From Ulva prolifera (lineage: Eukaryota; Chlorophyta; Ulvophyceae; Ulvales; Ulvaceae), in contig CM041196.1 of NCBI GenBank assembly GCA_023078555.1, forward strand, positions 5,653,658-5,717,657: DNA of 64,000 bases. The letters run 5' to 3'. Below, piece by piece: positions 49,937-60,368 of the stretch (position 1 is its first letter; each line of letters starts with the position of its first letter). The notes beneath the pieces were generated by a model. The model was not told the origin of the DNA. It did not search any database and saw only the letters and a program-made list of their open reading frames with translations. The position numbers and the translations under genes were made by a program.

Positions 49937-51343
49937 CGCACGATGAGGAGATTTTGTTCCAAGGTACGTTGTATGATTCACTCCAGACCCGTTGATGCTG
50001 GCAATTGTTAACCACCCATGGCAACAGCAGCCCCATTGAAAGCTGGCATGCAGTATACCATGGCATGGATGGTGACATTCTCAAATGTGAGATTCCAATT
50101 TGGCCACTGCATTTTCATAGAGCTTGGGCTAGCTATGCGCACATTTGCTTTGGCCAAATTCTACCACCCCATAGCTTATCATTCCTACCAACTACCCTTG
50201 GTACATCATGATGAGCTGTTGCACACACGCAGCCGATGTGTGCCAAGGAACGCACAGCAGCATCGGCAGGCTAGCTACTTGTAGTGCAAGTGCCGATTGG
50301 ATACAATCGGTTGCTGTGGGCGCAATCAACGGAGTCAGAAAGAATGAGCACGAGCGCAGGCCGTTGCATGCCAGTGGCAGGTAGACTTCGAAGCTGTGAT
50401 CACAGCCCTGGGCTCGAGTCGACATTCTTTATCCAGATACTCACAAAGCACACAGACTCCATGCGCCAGCTCACGCCTGTTGCTGATCTTGAGCGCAGTG
50501 GGACGCAGCTGAGCGCTGTAGGACTGTGCACTGTCCTACGTAGCCTGAGGCAGGGTGTACATGCATGGTGGTGCGCCACACGCATCCATACGCATGGCCG
50601 TGGCCGTGGCCGTGCGTGGCCGGCCGTGGTGTGCTGCACCATGGCCACCACAGTGCAAGGCAATCACTGCAGTACCGCAGCAAGCCTCGAGAGGACTGCA
50701 ACAGCTGCTTCAACAAGTGGACACTAGTGTCCATAGCTTGAGGACCGGGACTGGCGGCACTGCCTCACCACGCTGTTGAGCGGTACTTACAAGCTTCAGC
50801 GGGAAATCGGCTCACTGAGAACATTCCAAACTCATATCGATCAGAATGTTCTAATTCTAGGTAGAATCTATGATCAACGTGTGATTATTCACCTCTGCCA
50901 GTGGCAGCCTCAACGCGTGCCCACATGTAGCCACGCCCATGGCTGTAGCCGCTGCGCGAGCCGGCTGATGCCCCCGTACCCTAAGTGCCGCTGGCATGGT
51001 TGGCCAATGGGCAGTCACTGCTGCCTCTCGCCATGGAAGGCATCAACAGGGGATCCTCTCCTGGAGGGCAGGCATGCATGCCTGCCCTCATGATGATGTA
51101 TCCTCAGCATGCATGGAGTTCACCCACACCAGCTGGCAGTAGAATACTGTGTCCCTGTATCTGAGACAGTGGGGCTTTACCGGCTGCCCCGTTGACACAC
51201 ACGCACACGTTGTGAGCTGGGGTGTGGGGGTACCGGTGGGGCTTCCCGCTGTGGCCAACACATTAGAAGTCTGGGGTTTGGCGTGTGCCACCTGGACCGC
51301 GTGTGCCTTGGGGGCAATTGTGCCACACCATGGCCTTGGGGGG

Positions 51344-51344
<1 letters not shown>
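49937..51344. other. Space with isolated exon-like frames
   Basis: A + strand stretch at 50415-50548, bounded by a TATCCAG acceptor and a GTGTAC donor, reads LTKHTDSMRQLTPVADLERS and LSAVGLCTVLRSLRQ. It could be an exon, but no phase-compatible partner was found. A CGTGGC triplication lies near 50597. Nothing else is recognisable. Confidence 0.25.

Positions 51345-51378
<34 letters not shown>
51345..51378. repeat. 34-base poly-G run
   Basis: This is an uninterrupted run of G on the + strand, the longest homopolymer in the window. It starts one C after a shorter G run. Confidence 0.9.
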
Positions 51379-51380
<2 letters not shown>

Positions 51381-51434
51381 GCACGAGGTGCTACAGGTGC
51401 GTGTGTGAGGGTGGATGGTTGCGCGTGTAACACG

Positions 51435-51640
51435 GTGTGACAAGGACAAAGGCCTGTGCTGTTGGCGTGTGTGGGTGCTGGCGTATGTGGGCAGTGTTGG
51501 GTGTTGGCGCACTTACGTCGGCGGTGTTTGTGTTGGTGTGTGACGGCACAGGTGTTTGCTTGCATGCCGCGGCCGTGTGCGGTGCCCCCGGTTTGTGGCC
51601 TGCGATGCTAACTGTCTCTCTGGCTTTGTCCTTGTAACAC
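51435..51640. mobile_element. Candidate 206-bp miniature inverted-repeat element
   Basis: The left end GTGTGACAAGGACAAAGGCC (51435-51454) and the right end GGCTTTGTCCTTGTAACAC (51622-51640) are inverted copies with two differences. The right end carries the motif found at other sites in this window. No clear target duplication is visible. Confidence 0.4.
51609..51638 (+). repeat. Dispersed motif, copy at a MITE-like end
   Basis: Reads TAACTGTCTCTCTGGCTTTG then TCCTTGTAAC, preceded by GGCCTGCGATGC. Confidence 0.6.
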
Positions 51641-54600
51641 ATCAGTATACTCATGCTGCTGTGGCCGTGATGTGATTTAATGCTCGATGGGTCTCCATTG
51701 CCGATGGCAACTCGGTCGACTCCTGAGCCTGGACATGATGATCAAGACCGGTGCGAAGGCTTGGACCGGTGCCTGAGCTTTTGCAACCGTACGTCATGGC
51801 CATCATGCTATACTGAATTAGGCAGCCTTTGTGGAGCTTCAGCCACCAGATTCTCTCTCACACTCACACTGGTTGCTACCCGTGCGCCAGCCGATACAGG
51901 TGTTACCAGCTGACTGTGAGATCATCATGCAGTGTAATCACTATCAGAGGCACGGTCTGATCTACCCATGGCCACAGATGCTGTTGTGAAAGTCAGGGTA
52001 CAGACACAGCAACAGTCAACACGAATGGCAAGGCAGAGGGCAGATGACAGAGGCCAGATGATGCAAGGTCTACAGCCCTCTAGGTGTGCCGTGCCACGTG
52101 CCTCTGTATGATCATGCATAGCCTCATGACAGTGCACTCCAGCAAACAGCTCAATGTGATAACTCGTCGCCCCAAAAATCACTCGGCTGCAGCCCTTGAG
52201 CCTTGTTTCTGCAAGCGATGTCAGGCGAGGTCAGAGTCTGGAGCTCCAGAAACTGCCGTCCACCTGAGCAGCTTCAACTGGACCATGCACGCATTGCAGC
52301 AGAGTGTTACCTACCGAGTTTCATCCTTTCAACACAGAGTCTGCTGCAACAAAGAGTCTGCTGCAGTAGGTAGCCTGAATGCATGTGGCATAGCATGGCT
52401 GTGCCTGCCTCCCATGGCTGTGCCTGTGTCTCCGGACCAGCTGGACCCGTCCTTGGACCCACGCTTGGCCCTGCATGCAGCCTGCCCGGCATGCATTCTG
52501 CATATGCATGCGCGAGCCTGGGAATTATGCTCCATGGTGCATGCACATCTGAGGACAAAGTGGAGAGGCATGTGGGACACCACCACCACCACACAGACAT
52601 GCCGATCCAGCAACATAATCATTGTAACACCCCCAGCTGCACTGTGCATGCCATTCACAGCGAGTGTGCCTTCTGTGGCGGAAGGTTCGTGATGTTTCCC
52701 CCCCCTCTCCACGGCCAGAATGTCCGAGAGTGCGGGCTAGCCCATGTGAGGCTCCGTCGGCTGGAGGTCATGGTGGGATCCACAAAATTTTAGCTTTATA
52801 AAGCCGCTGAATTGCTGAAGGAGGATGGAGCGGCTCCTGCCATCTCTGCACGTACGCAAGCGCCCCTGCTGGCGGCACGTATGGCAGTCGCTCCAGAGAT
52901 CCAGCTCCAGAGGCCATGCTCACGTGCACGGGCGACGGACTGCGGTGGCCGCTGCTGGGATGGCTGATGGCGAAACAGATTGGTGCGAGTGCTTGAGACC
53001 TACCAAGAGGGAGTGTGGCGTACTGGCGTATCAGGATAGCCTCATATCATACCCCCCCACCCAAGAAGGCCTCCGGAGCCACGCAAGCGGTGTATGCTTG
53101 CTTGCTTGGGGGCTCCAGCCCCAGCTGCAGTCCAACGATCTTCAAACATGGGATCCCTGAAACTGGCTGCAAGTGCCAACTGTGGCTCCAGCTAGCTGCA
53201 CAATAACATACATCCCGCCAGGACCACGCCATAAATGTTTGCCCCATGTAGCCACATAGCACCACCTGTAGTCACCCTGAAGGGCATGCAGTGCTGCCTG
53301 CCGCAACCCGTCATGTGGAACTCAGCAAGACCTCCCTCTTCCTGCAAGCCAGGTGGCCTTCAACCACAGATGTGCACACATGAGTGCAGAAGGGATGGAG
53401 CAGGTCTCTGTGCGTATGTAGCATGAAGTGCATGCATTGATGGGGACTCCAGAAAGCGCTTCCCCCTGGGCCGGGCATGCGTCACATCGCATGCAGTGCC
53501 CCCCTCCCAATGCGAAAACAAAGTTTGGGCTGTCCCCATGTGAATGCATGTGAGATTCGACATCGCAGTCACAAGCCTGGGCCGCCTGTTCGTGATCACA
53601 CCCAGTCGGTAACTGTAAACATAAGCTTGTGTCAAAGTAGCAAGCAGCTGGCAGCACCGACAGTGGCGCCTTGTCATCAAAACACACCTGCCTTGTCATC
53701 AAATCACACGCCTGCACCGCTGTCAAGATGGTGCATAGCCCACAATCAAGATGGACTTCACCTGAAGCCACCCACACACAACCAGATCTGTAGACACCCC
53801 CAGTTGATGCATGCAGTGCATGCCGTTCATGCGTACCAGACCAGGTACCGGGTCCCACGGTGCTCAGGTGGTCACACCTGCGGGCTCTCTATATGTGAGT
53901 GGTGTGTGTATGTGTGTGCCATGGCCCATGGACGTGTTTGCTTTTGTGTGAGGAGCGGGGGTGGTGGCTCGTCGTCATCATGCTGTAGGGTACATGACTC
54001 TGGAATGCCAGCATGCACTGAGGGGTGGCAACACAACTTGTGGACACGCAGGAGGTACAGGAGGCATGGGCCGCACCACCACGAGGTGGATGCATGTAAT
54101 CCTGCAGCAATGTAGATCTGCTAACTGCAACGATAACTGCCGGATGCCCCACAAGTTGGCCGTTGCCCCGCAAGCCATTACCCAAGTTGGGTTCAATGTG
54201 AACCCGCACAGCTGCAGCAGGAACAGCAGGAACAGCAGGAACAGCCACTGCAGAGTGCTGCTGCATCCAACACTGCAGCGCCCCACTTACGCATCAGCAG
54301 ACTGTACACAATCTGAATTGACGAACTGCAACTTGGATGTCCGACTGCGCGCACTGCCTCAGGCAGAGCTCACCATTAATGGTAATATTATGATACTGGA
54401 GCCGGCAATGCTCCTGAGACTCACAGGGACGTGATGTACCTGTTCCTGCAGGCCCCATCTCCGTAGCCGCAGGCCACATGCGGATCACGAACGTTCCAGG
54501 GAGCCATGGAAGTGTGTGTGAGGCTGATGCAGCTGGGTGGCTGTGGGTGTGCATGCTGACTCGGAAGAGATCCTTGTGCTGTGGCTGTCTGACCACGCTG

Positions 54601-54711
54601 ACTCTTCTGCAACAATGCTTGGAGCTAAGTTGAAGATGATAGCTGTCAACCTTGCAGTGCAAAAAGGTGAGCTGATGTTACACACAGAGCACTGCACAAG
54701 CTTGCCGAGGT
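51641..54711. other. Space without a supported gene
   Basis: Only overlapping short frames are present. A 24-base tandem duplication (CCTTGTCATCAAAACACACC type) lies at 53671-53716 and a CAGGAACAG triplication at 54217-54245. No gene is called. Confidence 0.35.
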
Positions 54712-55762
54712 GTGCATTCACAGCAGCCTGCCACTGCGGCTGAAACTGCTGTATTGCGCCAAAGCCCAGCAGCGCAGACAGATGATGCACAGGCACAAGC
54801 AAGCGCACTGCCCGCAGTTTTGGATGCATCAGGCCCAACGGCAAGCATTAATGCATGTTTGTTTCACACGTGTGCGCTTCAAGTGCTTCAAGTGAACAGT
54901 TCACCGATCTCAGATCCATGCCCAAAGACTGACTGCGAGGCCATGCTTGCGAGCGCTGACAGAGCACTGAAGGGGAACACAGGTTGTGACAGCGCCAGCG
55001 CCAGCGAGAGAGATGAAGGGCCCAAGTATGATATAAACTGGTGCACACGATTTCTGCTGGGCCCTGGTTGTGTGTCAGGCCTCTGCTACTGCTGAGGCCG
55101 TGTCTCCGCCTGGCAGAGGAGGTGTCTAGAGCAGGGCTCTACATCCCGATCGGTTTCCCGATTTTTTTTGGAAAAGAGCGCAAAAACCGACGGCGAGCGA
55201 ATCGAGCCGTCGGTTTCCCCGACAAGTCAGGGGAGTGCACGCCCGACGGCCGCCAATGGTGCTTTTCGGGACCCCCGACAGTCTTTTAAACGCCGACAGG
55301 TTGTCGGGATCCCGAGTTCTTGCTGCAGTAACAGCTTTCAGATCTGTGAAGGCGAGAGCACTGTCCACTGCATTAGCACGTACTAGCACAAATCACCCGA
55401 AATTTATTTGTGACACCCCCGACGGAACCCGAGGGGGTTGTCGGGAACCCTGACATCCAGCAAGCTGCATATCGGGCAAGCCCGACCAAAAAATGGGCAG
55501 GGCTTCGCTTTTCCCTGTCGGGAAAACCGAGCCTGTAGAGCCCTGTTCTAGAGAGGACAGGCTGGATCTGCGGGCTGGAGCGCCCGAAGGTGCCAGGGCT
55601 GATGTCATTGTGGAAGTGGAATGCATAGCACCCGCCTGTGCTCTGAACTGCTGTGTAGGGGCGTTCAGCTGCGTTTGTGATGTGCTTGAGTCGCATGTGC
55701 CTGAACACAGCAGGCTCCACCACGACATACAGCAATACACAGCAATAGCTAGCTGCAATTGA
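54712..55762 (+). CDS. Possible exon region interrupted by a hAT-like element
   Basis: A + frame from 54712 to 55095, entered after a TTCACAG acceptor, reads an Ala/Gln/Pro/Ser-rich stretch (PATAAETAVLRQSPAAQ). Another + frame, open from 55041, runs into the element at 55132 (reading RLAEEVS just before it). The frame that reopens after 55545 reads EDRLDLRAGAPEG and VIVEVECIAP. The two flanks are in register if the element and one target copy are ignored. The protein is not recognised and splicing is unresolved. Confidence 0.2.
55132..55545. mobile_element. 414-bp hAT-like miniature element (MITE)
   Basis: The terminal inverted repeats are about 28 bases: CAGGGCTCTACA at the left end and its complement TGTAGAGCCCTG at the right, continuing inward through a shared TCGGTTT(T)CCCGA block. 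The flanks are GTCTAGAG (55124-55131) and TTCTAGAG (55546-55553), an 8-bp duplication with one difference, which is the hAT signature. The interior repeats CCGACGG and CCCGAC words and encodes no transposase, so it must have been moved in trans. Confidence 0.85.
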
Positions 55763-55805
55763 GACGGCCGTCACAGTGTGACAGACCGTCTGCACCAAAC
55801 AACTA

Positions 55806-56063
55806 TTGGCTGAAACTCTTCAACGTTACGCAGCGGCGTTCTGGCCACACGGAGTCTTGCGTGGGTTGCCTCTTGACACAAAGAAAACATACGTGTCGTA
55901 TCTGGCTCCACTGGCAGCAACTTCGGACCCCACCTTCCGTATGTACAGCACCAGTGACATCGCTTTTGATCGCCGTTTTTCCGTACGTCACAAGTGGCAC
56001 CGTGTGGACGCAGAGATGGCCGCCTCAACACCAGCCACGTCTATGGAATCAGGACAAGCTTAA
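55806..56063 (+). CDS. Isolated open frame, possible exon
   Basis: An 85-codon frame reads ETLQRYAAAFWPHGVLRG, LPLDTKKTYVSYLAP and FRMYSTSDIAFDRRFSVRHK. Residue composition is protein-like and GC is lower than in the certain exons. No family is recognised and no junctions are resolved. Confidence 0.22.
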   Translation: MAETLQRYAAAFWPHGVLRGLPLDTKKTYVSYLAPLAATSDPTFRMYSTSDIAFDRRFSVRHKWHRVDAEMAASTPATSMESGQA

Positions 56064-56301
56064 CGCCACTATCGGCATCTACACGTCACGGCGTCATGGC
56101 GATTCTCCATTCGGGCTGTGTGGCGAGCACCTCGGCCCTTTGCCACTGAACAGCTGCAATGCACTGTGATGTCCATAGTCACATATAAACTATCGCAATG
56201 GCCATAGTACATGTACTTCGCCTGCAAGAGAGTTCAGAAAATACCATATGAGTGCACTGGATTACGCATGCTATACATCCGACACGATCAGGCGTGAATA
56301 G

Positions 56302-56553
56302 TTGCTCCTTCGCCGCAACGGCATTATCCCTCGTCGACACTCGCCCCGCAACCACGACCAGTCGCGAACGCAATGCTCCATTGAACCTGCTTCCGGCCAA
56401 AACAGAGTTTCTAAGCATCAGGGCACGGTGTATGCACTGTCGAAGCTCTGTGGAGCTGCAGAACAGATCATCGACTGGATGATGCGCAGTGCACCTGTGG
56501 CCATCTTGGAGATGAAGGACGAATGGCATCTGTCTCACTGCATGAATCAATGA
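56302..56553 (+). CDS. Isolated open frame, possible C-terminal exon
   Basis: The second half of this frame reads GTVYALSKLCGAAEQIIDWM and APVAILEMKDEWHLSH before TGA. It looks protein-like and may belong with the 55806 frame, but the intervening junction is not resolved. Confidence 0.17.
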   Translation: MLLRRNGIIPRRHSPRNHDQSRTQCSIEPASGQNRVSKHQGTVYALSKLCGAAEQIIDWMMRSAPVAILEMKDEWHLSHCMNQ

Positions 56554-56580
56554 TGCTTTCGGACAAGACCCAAATTGTGA

Positions 56581-56832
56581 CTAAAAAATCAATTCTATTA
56601 CCCGGCCGCAACCCAAGGGCCGGTTGATGCAGTACTCCAGTTGGTGTTGCCAGCGTCCCTTGTAGAGATTTTTTTCTTCCGGTGAGGCTGCTGGCCAGCT
56701 AATTATGGTACGCATCCCGGTCCGCAGGCCAGCTGACAACATACCCGACGCAGTGTTCAAAACCATCTTGTCAAGCGGTGTTGCACCAATGTCGAGATTC
56801 TGTACTTTAAGTTGCACAATCTGGTGATGCAC
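56581..56832 (-). CDS. Isolated open frame, 83 codons
   Basis: The - strand reads IVQLKVQNLDIGATPLDKMV, LSAGLRTGMRTIISWPAAS and LEYCINRPLGCGRVIELIF before TAG. Composition is protein-like and AT-richer than the certain exons. It is not recognised. It may be a terminal exon or a relic of a mobile element. Confidence 0.2.
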   Translation of the reverse strand: MHHQIVQLKVQNLDIGATPLDKMVLNTASGMLSAGLRTGMRTIISWPAASPEEKNLYKGRWQHQLEYCINRPLGCGRVIELIF

Positions 56833-57370
56833 ACCCGTCTAGCATGCACGGCCGTTCATGGTTCGCCATCAGCAGTGCATCAAACTGCCCACACGGACAT
56901 TGATTCGAGAGCATGGAACAGCCGCGCCGCGAAGCCACTGCACAACCTAGCATTCAACTGAATGGCCAACGGGAAGAGTCCCCAGTGGATGCAATTAAGG
57001 TCCAGCTGGTTTGTAGCTCTGCACACAATCGATCTCACTTCTCATTACACAGTGAAGGATAACTACTACATCGGCGAGGGCGGTGGCAAGAGGGGCTGCG
57101 GGCTGCGCCTGAGGGCCCCGGCGCAAATGCGCACATGCCCGCTCTGCCGGGGGCCACGCTGCGTGCTGGCGGCTCGATCGCAAGCACACCCGCATGGCGC
57201 TGTGTTGCCCAAGGGCACCGTGGCAGCTCTGGTGCCGTCCTGGAAATGCAACTGCAGTGAAAAAAAAAAAAATCGGCGTGACGTGAGCATTGGCAAACGC
57301 CCCTCTCGGACCTGCTCCGCACCCTCATAGTAACACTGCCCTGGACACTGCCAGCTTGGGGTGTGAATGG

Positions 57371-57639
57371 CTACATGGGCACAGGTCTGCAGAGGGGGCC
57401 CAGCAGATCAACCGCTCGCCCGGGCGACCGGGCGAAAGCCAGTCCACGGTAGATGACCTCAGGCCCCGCCGACCACTCCCGCGGCTCAACCGTCATCACA
57501 GACACCGCCGCAGGGCGCCGCTCCCGGCTGCGCACGATGACCTCATCCAAGACAACATCCAAGACGGCAGGGAACCTGTGCCGCGCAGCCGCCGCGGGGC
57601 CATCGATGTCCACGACACTGCCTGAAACCACCCGCAGTC
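57371..57639 (-). CDS. Possible C-terminal exon of unknown gene
   Basis: After a GGTAGCAG acceptor, the - strand frame reads VRLRVVSGSVVDIDG, FPAVLDVVLDEVIVRSRERR and MTVEPREWSAGPEVIYRG. It is GC rich with good coding character and ends with TGA. It might be a downstream exon of the 58152-60368 gene, but I found no phase-compatible link. It is not recognised. Confidence 0.28.
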
Positions 57640-58151
57640 GCACCTGCTACCAAGTCACGCACCCATTTGCGACTCCTGCCCCCCCTCTTCTCGCAAACAT
57701 ACTCGCCCCTCCCAGCGTCGCCGCGGCCACGGGAACGTAACACGCTGCCGCCGTCGCACAGCCAACCCCTTTGCCCACACCCATGTATCTGTACACTCAC
57801 ACACATGCGAAGCGGCAAAGCAACAGCGGTGCACGATGGCGAATGCAGCACGCCGGGCTATGCCTGGTGAGCCTGGCCGCAGCCAGCCGTGCTCCAACAA
57901 AATTTGGACCTCCTCGTGGCCCCGCGCAGTCACTAAAGATCGGCCAAGACCGCCCCTTCAGCTCGACATCACAAAACTCGGTCTTCACCCACCACCACGC
58001 CAGCCTCCCGGTGGCATTCCCGAGACGCCGGTCCCGAGGCTGAGGCAAGGCGCACCGACGCCTACGCTCCGGCAACGCCTGCGCGGCGCGATCTCGACCA
58101 TGCCCCTCTCTGCATCGTGGCAGCACCGAGGTGGCGGAGGCGCATGCGTGC

Positions 58152-60368
58152 TCACCAGATTGTGCTGCCGGTCCACATCGAGTAGTTCTGCAGCGGCGAG
58201 CGGCGCTTGTCGGGCGGCGACGCATGCAGCGGCAGCTCGAGCGGCCGCAGCACAAGGCCCTGCCGCGCGGGGCCGCCGTCTGCAGCCAGCCCCCCCCAGC
58301 CACTCGTGGCCGTCTGCAGGCCGCCAGCATGGGCGCCCGGCGAAGATGCGCGCACCAGGGCGGCGGCCTCCGGCGCGGCCTCCCCCGGCGGCAGATTGCA
58401 CACTGCCGCAAAGCGGTCCAGGGCCTCCTGCATCTGGGCGGCCGGGAGGGGGGTCGAGGCGGAGTACGTGCGCGGCACCGGCGCGAGCGGCCGGCCTGGG
58501 CCTGCGCCGAACTCTGGCACAGGCCAGTCCCCGCCGCCCAGCATCTGTTCGGTGCGGCAGGTGGCAATGGAGTGCAGCCCCGGGGAGCCACCGGAGGCAG
58601 AGTGAGTCCTGGCGAGGTCATGGGCCGTGAGTGCGCGGCGGAGCGCCTCCGCCGCGGCCGATGCACGCGGGGAGCTCGAAAAGTGGCTGGAAGCGGCTGG
58701 GATGAAGCTGCGTGCATTGTGGTTGAGGCTGGAGGTCGATGCGCAGGCGGCGAGAGGGCTTGCCTGCGAGGCAGATGCGGAGAGTATCTCAGACACGTGG
58801 GCCTGGAGGCTGCCGGGGAGGGGCATGCCGGAGGGGGCTGCGGCGACGGACGCAAACGACGCGCTGCGCTCGGCGGGGGCCCACTGCGGGCTGCCAGGGT
58901 GCCGGATTGGGGGTCCGTCGTCGGCGGTGTGGAGGAACGCGGACGGCATCGGCCAGGGGCGGTGTCCAGCAGCCGGCACAAACGGTGGAGCAGTTGCGGC
59001 GGTCGGGGAAAACGCGGGTGGCGCGGCCGGCGCCGATGGCTCCGGTGCGGCGGGCGGGTGGGGGGTGGGTCGTGGGGCAAAGGTGATCGCAGAGGGGGGC
59101 TGAGGAGGGGGCGTGCCGGGAGCTGCAGCCGCATCGGAACAGGAGCTGCGGTGCGGCTGCCGCTCGGCTTGACTGCTGCTGCGAGAGCTATCTGCGGACT
59201 CTTCGCCCTGGTCAGGGTACGGGCCGTCGGGGGCAGGCGGGTGGTGCGGGGACTGGGCGGGACTGTGCATTGGTTTGAGGGCAGTGGCGCGAGGCGTGCC
59301 CCGTGGGGTGTGGCGGCCAGACCGCATGCCGTCTGGCCAGTCTCGGTGGAGGCAGACATGGGACGCGCGGCCGTCGCCGCCGCCGCTGCTGCTGCGCGCG
59401 GCGTTGCATGGGCACAGCGCGTCTGCGCAGATGCTGGGGCGCTCGAGGGAGAGCGTCGGACAAGCGACGGCTGTCGCCGACGGCTGTGCCGCCCGCGCCC
59501 GCCTCCCAGGTGCCTTGTCAGGGGGGGCAGATGGGGGCTGCGCAGGGGACTGTGCTGGCGCAGCGTTTCCGCCGCTGCGTGCAGAGGACGATTTGCCCTT
59601 GCCGCGCCGCTTCCGCGGCGCCGAAGCGGGCTGTGTGGTGTCCGACACGGGCACCGCTGCAACGGCCGCGGCCGCCGCAGCATCCATCTTGCCACCCCGG
59701 CGCCGGCCAGAGGAGCCGGAGGAGAGGGAGCGGCTGCTGAGGAGGCGCCGCAGGCGCTCCCGGGCAGCGCGCGCCGGGGGATCGCTCGCCATACATAGAT
59801 CGTCCGCCTCGGCGAGGGCGTCCTGCAGGCCCCGCACCGCCGCCATAGTGCTCTCGCCGTCTCTCAGCGACCGCAGCCGCGCCGCCAGCTCGCGGCGGCG
59901 CTGCGACGGCGTGAGCGGCGCCGCGCTCCGCCGGCGCCCGCCTACAGCGCCGCGCAGCGCGCGCACAGCACGCAGCACACCCGAGTAGCCTAGGCTCAGG
60001 AGCAGCATGATTGTGATTGCCGGGATGATCCAGAGGAGGACCGGGGCGGCCCGGAAGAGGGGCGCGTTGAGCAGGTGCATGGGCCGGTTTGGCCGGACCG
60101 CAGGCTGCTCTGGCGCCAGGCGCGCCGCGAGGTGCATGTCCTGCATGCGTTGGTGTGCTTCGATCGCCGAGCGCCGGCGGCTTGCACGGGAGGCCTTCGG
60201 AGGAGGCTTGCTGCACGCGGCCGGCGGCGGCTTCTGCCGCGCGCCGCCGCCTCCCGCCGGCGCACCGGGGGCCCCGGCCTCTGCTGCCGTGTCCCTACGT
60301 GCCAACCCTAATGCTGTCAGATGATGTGCCGCAGCCCACCGCGTGGCCGCTTCCGCCGCAGTCAGCAT
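58152..60368 (-). CDS. Putative single-pass membrane protein, Ser/Pro/Ala rich
   Basis: A single 738-codon frame runs from the ATG at 60368 to TGA at 58152. The frame is open 42 codons further upstream, but the ATG giving MLTAAEAATRWAAAHH has the better start. Residues 1-100 are basic and Pro/Ala rich. A strong membrane segment lies at about 109-131 (PVLLWIIPAITIMLLLSLGY). An Arg-rich cytoplasmic-looking stretch with two short helices follows (REL..RLRSLRDGESTMAA; LQDALAEADDLCMAS). The remaining 500 residues are low-complexity Ser/Pro/Ala. No catalytic domain is visible. The ending ATC TGG TGAGC also makes a good donor (ATCTG|GTGAGC), so the true protein may continue into another exon. High GC keeps long antisense frames open here, which weakens the call. 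The membrane segment and its basic flank are the best support. Confidence 0.55.
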   Translation of the reverse strand: MLTAAEAATRWAAAHHLTALGLARRDTAAEAGAPGAPAGGGGARQKPPPAACSKPPPKASRASRRRSAIEAHQRMQDMHLAARLAPEQPAVRPNRPMHLLNAPLFRAAPVLLWIIPAITIMLLLSLGYSGVLRAVRALRGAVGGRRRSAAPLTPSQRRRELAARLRSLRDGESTMAAVRGLQDALAEADDLCMASDPPARAARERLRRLLSSRSLSSGSSGRRRGGKMDAAAAAAVAAVPVSDTTQPASAPRKRRGKGKSSSARSGGNAAPAQSPAQPPSAPPDKAPGRRARAAQPSATAVACPTLSLERPSICADALCPCNAARSSSGGGDGRASHVCLHRDWPDGMRSGRHTPRGTPRATALKPMHSPAQSPHHPPAPDGPYPDQGEESADSSRSSSQAERQPHRSSCSDAAAAPGTPPPQPPSAITFAPRPTPHPPAAPEPSAPAAPPAFSPTAATAPPFVPAAGHRPWPMPSAFLHTADDGPPIRHPGSPQWAPAERSASFASVAAAPSGMPLPGSLQAHVSEILSASASQASPLAACASTSSLNHNARSFIPAASSHFSSSPRASAAAEALRRALTAHDLARTHSASGGSPGLHSIATCRTEQMLGGGDWPVPEFGAGPGRPLAPVPRTYSASTPLPAAQMQEALDRFAAVCNLPPGEAAPEAAALVRASSPGAHAGGLQTATSGWGGLAADGGPARQGLVLRPLELPLHASPPDKRRSPLQNYSMWTGSTIW

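Noticed and set aside
54217-54245. Short direct repeats as a CRISPR array
   Set aside because: They are a CAGGAACAG triplication without spacers, in eukaryotic DNA.
57797-59695. 632-codon - strand open frame
   Set aside because: It is Pro/Arg/Ser-only composition in the alternative frame of the same DNA. The 58152-60368 frame has a membrane segment and more balanced residues.
58131-59798. 555-codon + strand open frame
   Set aside because: It is Arg/Gly/Ala-biased antisense of the membrane-protein frame, with no domain and no membrane segment. High GC removes stop codons on both strands.
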